DNA of 64,000 bases from Lachnospiraceae bacterium (GTDB lineage: Bacteria; Bacillota; Clostridia; Lachnospirales; Lachnospiraceae), in contig SVFT01000004.1 in the NCBI GenBank assembly GCA_015056735.1, positions 1 to 64,000 of the forward strand, written 5' to 3'. This document shows, piece by piece, positions 23,153-32,621 of this stretch. The translations under genes and the position numbers were made by a program. How positions within the stretch are numbered: the first letter of the stretch is position 1; every line of letters begins with the position of its first letter. Below the pieces are notes generated by a model. That model saw nothing but the letters and a program-made list of their open reading frames with translations. It ran no database searches and had not been told where the DNA came from.

Positions 23153-25110
23153 TGGACAAAAAAGAAGAGATGCGTTCGCTCATCGAAAAGCTGAAAGAAG
23201 CATCCAGAGCATACTATGCCGAGGATAAAGAGCTGATGAGCAATTATGAATATGATGAACTATCCGACCGCTTACAGAGGCTTGAAGAGGAGACAGGTAT
23301 CATCCTGCCCGATTCACCTTCTGTCAATGTCGGCTACGAAGCGGTTGATGAGCTTCCGAAGGAGCGTCATCCGGAGCCGATGCTGTCTTTGGGGAAAACC
23401 AAGAGCCGGGAAGAGCTGCGCGATTTTCTCAGTGATAAGAAGGGACTTCTCAGCTGGAAACTGGACGGATTGACCGTTGTGCTTGAGTATGAGAACGGCA
23501 CGCTTTCAAAGGCCGTTACAAGAGGGAACGGTGAGGTCGGCGAAGTGATCACGGGCAATGCGCGTACATTTAAGAACCTGCCGCATGTGATCCCGTATAA
23601 AGGGAAGCTCATTCTTCGCGGAGAAGCGGTCATTACCTATTCCGATTTTGAAAAGATCAATGCATCGATGCCGGATGCATCAGTTGTTTACAAGAATCCG
23701 CGTAACCTTTGCAGCGGCAGCGTGCGGCAGCTTAACAGCGCTGTGACGGCAGAGCGTAACGTGCGTTTTTATGCGTTTGCGCTCGTATCGGCGGAAGGCG
23801 TGGATTTTGGCAATTCCAGAGAAGAGCAGTTTGCATTCCTTGCCGGACAGGGTTTTGATGTTGTGGAGCATAAGGCTGTGACGGCGGATACGATCCTTGA
23901 TACGATCGAGTATTTTGCGCATGCGATAGAAGACTACGACATTCCCTCGGATGGGCTGGTGCTTTCGTATGACGATCTTGCATACAGCGCATCGCTTGGT
24001 CGCACAGCAAAGGCACCGCGTCATTCGATCGCATTTAAATGGGCGGATGAGACGGCAGAGACGACTCTTCGGGAAGTGGAGTGGAGCGCGAGCCGCACAG
24101 GCCTTATCAATCCTGTGGCGATCTTTGATCCGGTGGAACTGGAAGGAACGACCGTATCGCGCGCATCTGTTCATAACGTGAGCATCGTAAAGAGCCTCCG
24201 GCTTGGTATCGGCGATCGGATCACTGTCTATAAAGCCAATATGATCATCCCGCAGATCGCGGAAAACCTAACGCGCAGCGGGAGTCTGGAGATCCCATCC
24301 CAATGTCCCGTATGCGGCGGCAAGACGCGCGTAAGCAAGGATAACGATGCCGAGGTCCTTCTTTGCACGAATCCTGCATGTGATGCTAAGAAGCTCAAGT
24401 CTTTTGCGCATTTTGTGTCAAGAGATGCCATGAACATAGACGGCATCTCGGAAGCGACACTTGAGAAGTTCATTAATGCGGGATTTCTTCACTCCTTCCG
24501 CGATCTTTTTACATTGGAAACACACAGAGATGAGATCGCACTGATGGACGGTTTTGGCGAGAAATCCTGTAACAACATGATCGAGAGTGCTGAAAGGGCG
24601 AAGCAGACGACGCTTCCGAAGCTTATCTATGCGATGGGTATTCCCGGCATCGGTCTTGCAAACGCAAAGGTGATCGTGCGTGAATTCGGAGGCGATGCGA
24701 CTGCCATGCTTGCAGCGGATGCGGAGCGTCTGTCGTCGATCGATGGGATCGGGCCCGTGCTGGCTGAGGCATTTTACGGATTTTTCCAAAAGGAAGAGAA
24801 CAGAGCTCAGTTTACGGAACTTCTTTCCATGATGGAGATCGAAGCAAGTCCGCAAGCAGATGCCTCTGCACTGACACTTGCCGGTAAGGTTTTTGTAGTG
24901 ACGGGGAGCCTTGTTCACTTTGAAAACCGAAATGCGCTTAAAGAAGAAGTTGAGAAGCGGGGCGGCAAGGTGACGGGATCCGTGACCGGCAAGACCGATG
25001 CACTCATCAATAACGATACGACATCGATGTCTACAAAGAATAAAACGGCCAAATCACTGGGCGTTCCGATTCTTTCGGAAGAAGATTTTATTGCGCAGTA
25101 TCTGGACTAA
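23152..25110 (+). CDS. ligA: NAD-dependent DNA ligase
   Basis: The 652-residue protein has the full LigA layout: Ia domain and YDELSDRLQRLEE; the adenylation domain with SWKLDGLTVVLEY (catalytic Lys about 103) and TRGNGEVGEVITGN; an OB-fold (GDRITVYKANMIIPQI); a four-Cys zinc finger (CPVCGGKTR ... CTNPACDAKK); helix-hairpin-helix repeats (IPGIGLANAKVI, IDGIGPVLAEAF); and a C-terminal BRCT domain (KVFVVTGSLVHFENR). It seals nicks in replication and repair using NAD+. ATG 23152 overlaps the previous stop. Confidence 0.97.
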   Translation: MDKKEEMRSLIEKLKEASRAYYAEDKELMSNYEYDELSDRLQRLEEETGIILPDSPSVNVGYEAVDELPKERHPEPMLSLGKTKSREELRDFLSDKKGLLSWKLDGLTVVLEYENGTLSKAVTRGNGEVGEVITGNARTFKNLPHVIPYKGKLILRGEAVITYSDFEKINASMPDASVVYKNPRNLCSGSVRQLNSAVTAERNVRFYAFALVSAEGVDFGNSREEQFAFLAGQGFDVVEHKAVTADTILDTIEYFAHAIEDYDIPSDGLVLSYDDLAYSASLGRTAKAPRHSIAFKWADETAETTLREVEWSASRTGLINPVAIFDPVELEGTTVSRASVHNVSIVKSLRLGIGDRITVYKANMIIPQIAENLTRSGSLEIPSQCPVCGGKTRVSKDNDAEVLLCTNPACDAKKLKSFAHFVSRDAMNIDGISEATLEKFINAGFLHSFRDLFTLETHRDEIALMDGFGEKSCNNMIESAERAKQTTLPKLIYAMGIPGIGLANAKVIVREFGGDATAMLAADAERLSSIDGIGPVLAEAFYGFFQKEENRAQFTELLSMMEIEASPQADASALTLAGKVFVVTGSLVHFENRNALKEEVEKRGGKVTGSVTGKTDALINNDTTSMSTKNKTAKSLGVPILSEEDFIAQYLD

Positions 25111-25129
25111 AAAACTTTTGCATTTACTC

Positions 25130-25158
25130 TTGATTTTCTTAAGAAAACACGATATAAT
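25130..25158 (+). promoter_or_regulatory. tRNA promoter
   Basis: TTGATT (25130-25135), a 17-base spacer and a perfect TATAAT (25153-25158) place the start of transcription about 15 bases before the mature tRNA end. Confidence 0.75.
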
Positions 25159-25179
25159 ATCAGAGTTGCAAATGCAAAA

Positions 25180-25254
25180 CGGGGTGTGGCTCAGTTTGGT
25201 TAGAGCGCCGTCTTAGGGAGGCGGAGGCCGCAAGTTCGAATCTTGTCACTCCGA
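25180..25254 (+). tRNA. tRNA-Pro (anticodon AGG)
   Basis: A full cloverleaf folds by hand: acceptor CGGGGTG/CACTCCG with discriminator A, D-stem GCTC/GAGC, anticodon stem CCGTC/GGCGG with loop TTAGGGA, and T-arm GCAAG-TTCGAAT-CTTGT. The anticodon AGG reads proline codon CCU (and others if A34 becomes inosine). The body matches bacterial tRNA-Pro (start CGGGGTGTGGCTCAG). CCA is not encoded. It has its own promoter and a strong terminator. Confidence 0.9.
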
Positions 25255-25264
25255 TGTTTTGAAA

Positions 25265-25304
25265 CCCGCAAAGGTTCAGCTTTGAATCCTTGCGGGATTT
25301 TTTT
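25265..25304 (+). terminator. tRNA terminator
   Basis: CCCGCAAAGG (25265-25274) pairs with CCTTGCGGG (25288-25296) with one bulge, an inner TTCA/TGAA extends the stem, and seven T follow. Confidence 0.88.
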
Positions 25305-25316
25305 GTCTTTTTTAAT

Positions 25317-25346
25317 TTTACAAAATTTGATAAAATATATTATACT
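25317..25346 (+). promoter_or_regulatory. Promoter of EAL protein/hybrid kinase operon
   Basis: TTTACA (25317-25322), an 18-base spacer and TATACT (25341-25346) form a plausible promoter. The leader that follows can fold TCCTTTTCC (25398-25406) onto GGAAAGGA (25414-25421), which overlaps the purine-rich ribosome binding region. Confidence 0.5.
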
Positions 25347-25432
25347 TTTGTATGAATATTTGTTGGTTTGCAGATTTTAATCGGACAAAAAGAACTGTCC
25401 TTTTCCTAAAGACGGAAAGGAAGGAATGCGTG

Positions 25433-26989
25433 ATGCGAGGAAATAACCGGTTCTGTGTTTTTCTCAATATTGTTGATATGCACGTTTACAGTGAGAATAA
25501 CGGCGCCCGCGCAGGCGAAACGCTGATGCGAAATATGCGTTCACTCGTAAAGACTTTTTTCCCCGATGCACAGTTGTCCTGTGAGAACGGGGGGAGTTTC
25601 TGCCTGATCACGCGTGACGAGGCGGTCGAAGAGAAGATCGGCAAAGTCGCAAAAGGCGTTCGGCTCCTTGGCGGTATCACGCCCGTCCTTATCAAGGCCG
25701 GTATCTATGAGGTCCCGCCGGATGCGGATCCCCCGATATCGGAACTTTTGGCGTATGCGCAGACAGCAGAGTCTTTTATTCACGATGAAGACGGTGTGCT
25801 GTTTCGATACTATGACGATACTTTGAGGCGTATGCTTGCAAACCGGGAATATGTCAGAAAGCATCTGAGCGCGGCGATCGAAGGAGGCGAGATCAAAGTT
25901 TTCTACCAGCCGATCATTCGCACACTCAGCGGCAGGATCGTCGGTTTTGAGGCACTCACACGGTGGGAAGACCCCATACTCGGTTTCCTGTCACCAAAGG
26001 AATTTATCTCGGCGATCGAGGAATCGCGTCAGATCAATATCCTGGATTCCTTTATGATCAAGCAGATCTGCAAGGATCTGAGGGAGGGCATTGATGCGGG
26101 GATTCCGATCCGATCGGTATCATTTAATCTGTCACGACTGGATTTTCATCTGTCAGACGTGTTTGCGTTTGTGGAAAATGCTGTGAAAGAGTATCGGATC
26201 GACCGTTCGTATCTGAACATTGAGATCACAGAGAAGATCTTATCCGAGAGTGAACAGATCCGCATGCAGATCCGCCGCTTCACAGATGCCGGCTACAAAG
26301 TCTGGATGGACGATTTCGGACGTGGATACGCATCGCTTAATACATTAAAAGAATATGATTTTGACAAGCTGAAGATCGATATGAACTCTGCAGCGTTCGG
26401 TTCGGAGAGATCCAAAGAGATCATTACAGCAACTGTTGTCGCAACCAAAAGAATGGGGATCCGAACTCTCGCTGAGGGCGTAGAGACAGAGGAACAGCTG
26501 GATTTCCTTCGATCGATCGGATGTGAAGAAGTACAGGGTTACTACTTTAGCAAACCGCTTCCGATCGGCGAGATCGAGGCCACATTGAATCCCAAAGGGA
26601 TCGTGATGGAAGAAACAGAAGATGCAGCCCTTTTTGATGAGGCGGGCAGAGAGGATATCTCAGATGACAGGGCCCGTGCGATCCTGCTCTTTTGCGGGGA
26701 GCGTTTTGAGCCTCTGCTTATTAACCGATCGTGTGAACTGCTCTGTGCGGAAGTGCTCGGGACGGATAAGTCTCTTTCCGATGTGATGAATGATCCGTCG
26801 AGTGCCTTTTTCCGGCTGATATGCGATCGTATGAATGCATGCGCTGTACGTGGCAAGGAAGATTGCTTTGTTCTTCACGGCCCCAATCGTGCATTCGTTC
26901 TTAGACTGAAGATCATTGCGTCGAATGCGGATAAAACGATCCTGAAGATCGAGGCAGAAAAAGCGGATCTGGTTGAAATGATCTCTTGA
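25433..26989 (+). CDS. EAL domain cyclic-di-GMP phosphodiesterase with degenerate GGDEF domain
   Basis: ATG 25433 (MRGNNRFCVFLNIVD) is preferred because an ATG at 25352 lies at the predicted transcription start. The 518-residue protein has a degenerate GGDEF-like domain at about 1-125, with NGGSFCLI in the signature position. An EAL domain follows (about 140-395) with FYQPIIRTLSGRIVGFEALT, LNIEITEKIL, WMDDFGRGYASLN, LKIDMN and LAEGVETEEQLDFL, so catalytic residues look complete. A C-terminal domain of about 120 residues is not recognised. It should hydrolyse c-di-GMP, perhaps gated by the N-terminal domain. It lies 25 bases upstream of the kinase gene. Confidence 0.9.
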   Translation: MRGNNRFCVFLNIVDMHVYSENNGARAGETLMRNMRSLVKTFFPDAQLSCENGGSFCLITRDEAVEEKIGKVAKGVRLLGGITPVLIKAGIYEVPPDADPPISELLAYAQTAESFIHDEDGVLFRYYDDTLRRMLANREYVRKHLSAAIEGGEIKVFYQPIIRTLSGRIVGFEALTRWEDPILGFLSPKEFISAIEESRQINILDSFMIKQICKDLREGIDAGIPIRSVSFNLSRLDFHLSDVFAFVENAVKEYRIDRSYLNIEITEKILSESEQIRMQIRRFTDAGYKVWMDDFGRGYASLNTLKEYDFDKLKIDMNSAAFGSERSKEIITATVVATKRMGIRTLAEGVETEEQLDFLRSIGCEEVQGYYFSKPLPIGEIEATLNPKGIVMEETEDAALFDEAGREDISDDRARAILLFCGERFEPLLINRSCELLCAEVLGTDKSLSDVMNDPSSAFFRLICDRMNACAVRGKEDCFVLHGPNRAFVLRLKIIASNADKTILKIEAEKADLVEMIS

Positions 26990-27014
26990 AACCGACAGAC
27001 AGATGGAGAAGCTT

Positions 27015-29405
27015 ATGCGAACAAGACATTCTCTGACAAAAAAAGCCGCGCTCATCAGTGCGGTCGCCGTGATGATCACGATGCTGTTTTTTGCGGCCTG
27101 CGTGTATTATTTTGTTGCGGATGCGCAGAGCAAAGAGGCAGTCACAAGGCTTGCCGGGATCGCGGAAGCGCAGTCTACGATGATCGAAGAGGATATGATC
27201 AAGGCGGAAACTTCGGTAAATGATATGGTCGCTTTGTCTGATGAAATGATCAAATCTGTTGATTATGTGAAGGATAAAGGGACGAGGCAGGCCATTTTTT
27301 TCAGACTTCGCGAGATATTCCTCGGGATCATGAAAAAATCGGATTATGCGGTAGCAAATTATTTTGTGTTCAATCCGGAACTCACAGGCGAGACAGACGG
27401 TGTTCTCTATGTCAGGGAAGACGGTGATGAGCCGAAAGAACGCAAAATTCTGAGCAAACTGGATTCCGCACACTATGATCATATCAGTGAGATACTGATA
27501 CGTGAGGGCAAAAGCGCAACTGTCTGGGTTGAGCCGTATTATAATGAAGCCATTGAGAAGTGGGTCCTTTCTTACATTACTTCTTTCTATAAGGATGATA
27601 CGCTTGTAGCGATCATGGGTATGGACTTTGACTTTGAACAGATGACCGAAAAAGTCGGCAGGATCCGCTTTCTTGAGAACGGGTACGCATTTCTGAAGAA
27701 TGCGGGCGGGACCGTGCATTATCACCCCGCGTTTTTTGAAGGAGACAAGCACGGTGATGAGCTTGATTTTAATCAGAGCAAGGTGTCTTTCTCGGACGGC
27801 ATCTCCAACGTTGTTGAATACACTTATAACGGCGGACACAGGATCGGGGTGGCGGTACCGCTTCGCTGCGGACTGCAGCTGTTCTTCTGCGACGCTTATG
27901 ATGAGGTCTTCCAGGTGCGCAACAGGATCGTGAATCTGACGATCCTCCTGTCGCTGCTTGCGATGCTGGTCAATATCACGCTTTCGGTACTGAACAGCAG
28001 GCGCATGATCAAGCCGATCATGCAGCTGACGGGCGCAGTCAAAGAGATCGAAGCCGGAAATTACGCGACACCGCTGCCGAAGGAATCCGATGATGAGATC
28101 GGTGTTCTTACCCGCGGCATCCGACTTATGGAAAAAACGCTTTCCGAGCGGAAGAAATACAGTGAATCCGAACTTGCAAGGCGCAATAAGGAGTTGGAAG
28201 AAGCCGTGACCGCGGCGGAAAATGCAAGCCGGGCGAAGACAGACTTTTTCTCACAGATGAGTCACGACATCCGCACGCCGATGAATGCGATCGTCGGCAT
28301 GACGCTGATGGCAAGAGACAATATCGATGATAGGGAAAAACTTGCGGATTGCCTTGATAAGATCGATTCTTCCGGTAATTTTCTGCTCGCACTGATCAAC
28401 GATATTCTGGATATGAGCCGCATTGAGAGCGGCCGGTTCACAATTAACAGCGAATCCGTCAATATACCCAAAATGATCGACCGGACGATCACGATCATGT
28501 CGCAGCTGATCGAGCAGCGTCATCATCGGCTTCATTCCGAACTGCGGGATATCGTTCATGCAAATGTCATTTCGGACGGTCTGCGCCTGCAGCAGATCAT
28601 GGTAAATATACTGTCCAATTCCGTTAAATACACGCCCGAAGGCGGTGAACTCTCTGTTGAGGCAGCGGAGATCCCGTGCGATATAGACGGATATGCCCGT
28701 TTCCGGTTTGTTCTTTCCGATAACGGCATCGGCATGAGCAAGGAGTACATTGAGAAGTTGTTTGTTCCCTTCTCGCGTGAGGCGGATGAGCACAACACCA
28801 ATGTGCGCGGTACCGGACTGGGAATGGCGATCACCAAGTCGGTCATCGACATGATGCATGGTTCGATCGCGGTAGAGAGCGAACCCGGTAAAGGCACAGT
28901 GACAACGATCGATCTGACATTCCCGATCGATCACAGTGCGGCAGTCCTCGAGCAGCCTGCCGATACGGAAGAAAAAACGGGTTCCGTTTCCGTCTGTGAT
29001 CTTTCGGCAGTCGATTTGACAGGCAGAAGGATACTTGCTGTCGATGACGTTGAGATCAATCGCGAGATCGCACAGTATCTGCTTGAGATGACAGGAGCGG
29101 AAGTGGATACGGCAGAGAACGGACAGGAAGCACTTGATATGTTCCTGGCATCGGGCGATAAGCCATATGATATCATCCTTATGGATATCTACATGCCGGT
29201 CATGAGCGGTTATGATGCGACGCAGGCGATCCGCGCATCGCAAAGCCCTTATGCGAAGACGATCCCGATCGTTGCGATGAGCGCCAATGCATTTGACGAA
29301 GATAAGCTGAAGTCCAAAGAGATCGGCATGAACGATCATATCATCAAGCCGCTTGAGATCGCTCATCTGGCAGAAGTTTTGCATAAATACGTGTTGAAGG
29401 TATAA
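27015..29405 (+). CDS. Hybrid sensor histidine kinase (Cache-HAMP-HisKA-HATPase-REC)
   Basis: ATG 27015 has GGAG six bases before it, unlike ATG 27003. The 796-residue protein has a first membrane segment (about 10-35), a Cache-type extracellular sensor (WVEPYYNEAIEKWVLSYITS, MGMDFDFEQM), a second membrane segment near 310, HAMP, HisKA with SHDIRTPMNAIVGMT, HATPase boxes NILSNSVKYTPEGG, DNGIGM and RGTGLGMAI, and a receiver domain (ILAVDDVEINREIAQYLLE, DIILMDIYMPVMSG, AMSANAFDED, IIKPLE). It senses an external small molecule and phosphorelays to its own receiver; no Hpt or output partner is adjacent. The EAL gene upstream suggests a link to c-di-GMP control. Confidence 0.92.
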   Translation: MRTRHSLTKKAALISAVAVMITMLFFAACVYYFVADAQSKEAVTRLAGIAEAQSTMIEEDMIKAETSVNDMVALSDEMIKSVDYVKDKGTRQAIFFRLREIFLGIMKKSDYAVANYFVFNPELTGETDGVLYVREDGDEPKERKILSKLDSAHYDHISEILIREGKSATVWVEPYYNEAIEKWVLSYITSFYKDDTLVAIMGMDFDFEQMTEKVGRIRFLENGYAFLKNAGGTVHYHPAFFEGDKHGDELDFNQSKVSFSDGISNVVEYTYNGGHRIGVAVPLRCGLQLFFCDAYDEVFQVRNRIVNLTILLSLLAMLVNITLSVLNSRRMIKPIMQLTGAVKEIEAGNYATPLPKESDDEIGVLTRGIRLMEKTLSERKKYSESELARRNKELEEAVTAAENASRAKTDFFSQMSHDIRTPMNAIVGMTLMARDNIDDREKLADCLDKIDSSGNFLLALINDILDMSRIESGRFTINSESVNIPKMIDRTITIMSQLIEQRHHRLHSELRDIVHANVISDGLRLQQIMVNILSNSVKYTPEGGELSVEAAEIPCDIDGYARFRFVLSDNGIGMSKEYIEKLFVPFSREADEHNTNVRGTGLGMAITKSVIDMMHGSIAVESEPGKGTVTTIDLTFPIDHSAAVLEQPADTEEKTGSVSVCDLSAVDLTGRRILAVDDVEINREIAQYLLEMTGAEVDTAENGQEALDMFLASGDKPYDIILMDIYMPVMSGYDATQAIRASQSPYAKTIPIVAMSANAFDEDKLKSKEIGMNDHIIKPLEIAHLAEVLHKYVLKV

Positions 29406-29410
29406 ATGGA

Positions 29411-29459
29411 TAATTGTATACAATTACACTTGCGAGAAACTTCAGTTATGTGTTATTCT
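29411..29459 (+). promoter_or_regulatory. Perfect palindromic operator and promoter of the TAXI-TRAP operon
   Basis: TAATTGTATACAATTA (29411-29426) is a perfect 16-base palindrome starting six bases after the kinase stop. It abuts TTGCGA (29430-29435), which with an 18-base spacer and TATTCT (29454-29459) makes a promoter. TTGTATACAA-type palindromes are typical of GntR-family operators; the regulator is not encoded nearby. Confidence 0.65.
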
Positions 29460-29515
29460 ATTGATTGACAAAACTTTACCGGATTAAGAATACTAGGAAA
29501 AGGAAGGGATCTATC

Positions 29516-30481
29516 ATGAAGAAAAAATTATTTTCGCTTTTATTGACTGCTGCAATGGCAGTTTCGCTTGTTGCATGCGGCGGCTCGGGCGCAGGTGCAT
29601 CCGCAGGTTCTGATCTGCGTTTCGTAACCGGCGGTGAATCCGGAACCTATTATGCATTCGGTTCCGTGATCGCACAGCACGCAACAAATAATGCGGGCAT
29701 CAAAGTTGTCGGCATCGTCGGCAACGGCTCTCAGGCCAATGTAATGGAGATGGAAGACGGCAACGCTGAGCTAGCTTTCTGCCAGTCCGACGTTATGGCT
29801 TATGCATACGAAGGCAAGAACCTCTTTGAGAAGCCTGTTACATGCTTCTCCACAGTTGCTGCTTTATATACGGAGCAGGTACAGATCGTAACACTTGATC
29901 CTTCGATCAAGACAGTAGCAGACCTGAAAGGCAAGAAGGTTTCCATCGGTGCCGCAGGTTCCGGTGTATACTTCAATGCGATCGATATCCTTGGCGCTTA
30001 CGGCCTTGGCGAGACAGATATTGAGCCTACCTACCAGTCCTTCGGTGACAGCGCTGATGCGCTTAAAGACGGTAAGATCGATGCGGCATTCGTTGTAGCA
30101 GGCGCTCCGACGACCGCGATCACCGATCTTGCGACAACGAAGCAGGTATCTCTTGTTGCACTTGACGGAGAGCATATCGACAAGCTCCTTGCAGCATCTC
30201 CTTACTACACAAAATGTACGATCACAAAGGATACATACAATACAGCATCCGATATCGAAACTGTTGGCGTAGGCGCTGTTGTTCTTGCAAGGAACGATGT
30301 TCCGGAAGATGTGATCTACAAATTCGTATCTGACATTTTCGAGAATGCAGAGAGTCAGGTTTCCGCTCACGCAAAATATGCAGAACTGAATCTTGATTAT
30401 GCGACGAGCATCACATCTGTACCGTATCATCCGGGTGCAGCAAAGTACTTCGAAGAGAAGGGCTACAAAGTAGCAAAATAA
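29516..30481 (+). CDS. TAXI family TRAP transporter solute-binding lipoprotein
   Basis: The 321-residue protein starts with a lipoprotein signal peptide ending LVACG. The TAXI pattern follows: LRFVTGGESGTYYAFGSVIA, GIVGNGSQANVMEMEDGNAE, FCQSDVMAYAYEG, LKGKKVSIGAAGSGVYFNA and YPYHPGAAKYFEE-like C-terminus (SVPYHPGAAKYF). It is the extracytoplasmic receptor for a TRAP transporter. TAXI proteins often bind glutamate, 2-oxoglutarate or other carboxylates; the ligand here is unknown. ATG 29516 follows AAAGGAAGGG. The fused permease gene follows at 37 bases. Confidence 0.93.
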   Translation: MKKKLFSLLLTAAMAVSLVACGGSGAGASAGSDLRFVTGGESGTYYAFGSVIAQHATNNAGIKVVGIVGNGSQANVMEMEDGNAELAFCQSDVMAYAYEGKNLFEKPVTCFSTVAALYTEQVQIVTLDPSIKTVADLKGKKVSIGAAGSGVYFNAIDILGAYGLGETDIEPTYQSFGDSADALKDGKIDAAFVVAGAPTTAITDLATTKQVSLVALDGEHIDKLLAASPYYTKCTITKDTYNTASDIETVGVGAVVLARNDVPEDVIYKFVSDIFENAESQVSAHAKYAELNLDYATSITSVPYHPGAAKYFEEKGYKVAK

Positions 30482-30517
30482 GAGAATGCCCTGATTAACA
30501 GTGAGGATCTTTATTTC

Positions 30518-32533
30518 ATGAGTGATTTGAATCATAAGAATACCGCTGCTGATCGCATCGACGAGCAAGATGTCGATGCGATCATGCGACAGTATGATAA
30601 AGAGAGTAATACCCGAATCTGGGAGGGCAAGGCCAAAATCGCGATCAACACGTTTTTGGCCCTGTTCTCTTTGTATTGTATTTACATGACGCTGTTCTCG
30701 ACAGCACTGCCCGAGACAAGGCTTTCCCTGTTTCTTGGATTTATCTGTATCGCCGGGTTTTTAACGTATCCCGCGAACAAGCTTCATGTGAAGACAAACT
30801 TCATGCCCTGGTTTGACATTCTGCTGATGGTAGTGGGCGCAGGATGCTTTTTCTATTTTGCGATCAATGCCCTTTCGATCATCAAGCTGGCGACCAGGAT
30901 CGAGCCGCTCCATGTAGTGATTGGTATTGCCGGCATCCTGGTGCTGGTTGAGCTGTGCCGCAGATGCGTCGGCGTTCCGATCCTCTGCATCGTAGGTCTT
31001 CTGGTGTTATACGCTTTTGTCAACCAGTATTCCTACAACATGGACATCTACCAGACGATCAAGACGATCATCTATAAGCTGTTTTATACAACGAACGGTG
31101 TGATCGGCACACCGACCAATGTATGCTATACATACATCGTACTGTTTATTATTTTCGGTTCTTTCCTGGAGAGGACCGGGATCGCAAACTTCTTCATTGC
31201 GTTTGCAAATAAACTCGCCGGCTGGTCGAGCGGCGGCCCTGCAAAGGTTGCGGTCGTAAGTTCGGCGCTTTGCGGTATGGTATCCGGTTCTTCCGTAGGG
31301 AATACGGTTACAACAGGTTCTGTTACGATCCCGATGATGAAGAAGACCGGCTATAAACCCGAGTTCGCCGGTGCTGTTGAAGCGGCTGCATCAACAGGCG
31401 GACAGATCATGCCGCCGATCATGGGGGCAGCGGCGTTCCTGATGGCGGAGTATATGGATATACCGTACGCACAGGTTGCTTTAAAAGCGGTCCTTCCCGC
31501 TGTGCTGTACTTTGCGGGGATCTTCATTGCCGTTCATCTGGAAGCAAAGAAACTGGGCCTGAAAGGCATTCCGAAGGAAGAGCTTCCGAAGGCTAAGTTT
31601 CTGATCGGCAACTGTTATCTGATCTTTCCGCTGATCCTGCTGGTATGGCTTGTATCAACGGGAACCAAGACAATGGCATCTTCTGCTGCGATCTCGATCG
31701 TTGCAGCATTTGCGGTCGGATTTATCAATAACCTGATCAATTCGCTGATCGCCAATAAAGAGGAGAGTGCAGGTGCGGTCGCCGGCAGATGCGTACGTCA
31801 CGCTTTCAGCTCTGCCTGGGAATCACTTGTTGCAGGCTCTAAGGGTGCGATCACTGTTGCGACAGCGTGTGCGATGGCTGGCATGATCGCCGGCTGCATC
31901 ACCGTAACAGGTCTTGCATCTACCATGATCAATGCGATCGTTTCGGTTGCGGGTGACGCGACCATCATCGGACTGATGCTTACGATGGTCTGCTGTATCA
32001 TCCTCGGCATGGGCGTTCCAACGACGGCAAATTACTGTATTATGGCATCCACATGTGCGCCGATCCTGGTGGAGCTTGGCTTCCCTGCAGTGGCGGCACA
32101 CTTCTTTGTATTTTACTTCGGTATCGTGGCGGATATCACGCCGCCGGTTGCTCTGGCAGCTTATGCGGGATCCGCGATCGCGAAGAGCAATCCGATGAAG
32201 ACCGGTATCAACGCAACGAAGCTTGCGATAGCAGCCTTTATCGTGCCTTATATCTTTGCTTACAATCCGGGGATGATCCTGGAGGGCGATGTAACCTGGA
32301 TGAGTGTGTTACAGATCTCGTTAAGCGCGTTGATCGGCTTATTTGGCATCGCTGCATCACTTAACGGATATTTATTTGCAAAGCTTCCCCTGATCCTCCG
32401 TATCGTGCTGATCGCGGGCGGTCTGGGCATGATGGTACCGGGTACCTTAACAGACGTCGTTGGATTGGCAGTCGTCCTTGCGGTCTGCGTATTTCAGTAC
32501 CTACACGCAAAGAAGCAGGCAGTAGCAAACTAG
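30518..32533 (+). CDS. TRAP transporter fused permease (DctQ-DctM type)
   Basis: The 671-residue membrane protein carries a small-subunit-like N-terminal part and the large DctM part in one chain, as is usual with TAXI receptors. SNGGGPAKVAVVSSALCG-like residues at about 235 (SSGGPAKVAVVSSALCGM), SGSSVGNTVTTGSVTIPMM, AAASTGGQIMPPIMGAAAF and the later MVCCIILGMGVPTTANYCIM and ADITPPVALAAYAGS are the conserved TRAP signatures. It drives uptake with an ion gradient, partnered with the preceding receptor. The operon ends with a strong terminator. Confidence 0.94.
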   Translation: MSDLNHKNTAADRIDEQDVDAIMRQYDKESNTRIWEGKAKIAINTFLALFSLYCIYMTLFSTALPETRLSLFLGFICIAGFLTYPANKLHVKTNFMPWFDILLMVVGAGCFFYFAINALSIIKLATRIEPLHVVIGIAGILVLVELCRRCVGVPILCIVGLLVLYAFVNQYSYNMDIYQTIKTIIYKLFYTTNGVIGTPTNVCYTYIVLFIIFGSFLERTGIANFFIAFANKLAGWSSGGPAKVAVVSSALCGMVSGSSVGNTVTTGSVTIPMMKKTGYKPEFAGAVEAAASTGGQIMPPIMGAAAFLMAEYMDIPYAQVALKAVLPAVLYFAGIFIAVHLEAKKLGLKGIPKEELPKAKFLIGNCYLIFPLILLVWLVSTGTKTMASSAAISIVAAFAVGFINNLINSLIANKEESAGAVAGRCVRHAFSSAWESLVAGSKGAITVATACAMAGMIAGCITVTGLASTMINAIVSVAGDATIIGLMLTMVCCIILGMGVPTTANYCIMASTCAPILVELGFPAVAAHFFVFYFGIVADITPPVALAAYAGSAIAKSNPMKTGINATKLAIAAFIVPYIFAYNPGMILEGDVTWMSVLQISLSALIGLFGIAASLNGYLFAKLPLILRIVLIAGGLGMMVPGTLTDVVGLAVVLAVCVFQYLHAKKQAVAN

Positions 32534-32568
32534 TGTTATACAGGTTTTTTTAACTATTCTGAAAGATG

Positions 32569-32603
32569 ATAACTCCTGCAGCTCTTCAAGCTGCAGGAGT
32601 TAT
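32569..32603 (+). terminator. Terminator of TRAP operon
   Basis: A perfect 15-pair stem ATAACTCCTGCAGCT/AGCTGCAGGAGTTAT (32569-32583 and 32589-32603) with loop CTTCA is followed by TCTTTAT. The T-rich tail is modest but the stem is very stable and may also act on the other strand. Confidence 0.85.
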
Positions 32604-32621
32604 TCTTTATGCTTATACAAC

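Noticed and set aside
28251..29423. 390-residue minus-strand frame opposite the hybrid kinase
   Set aside because: It is a shadow of the HisKA-HATPase-REC coding region, with Cys/Arg/His-rich composition and no domain.
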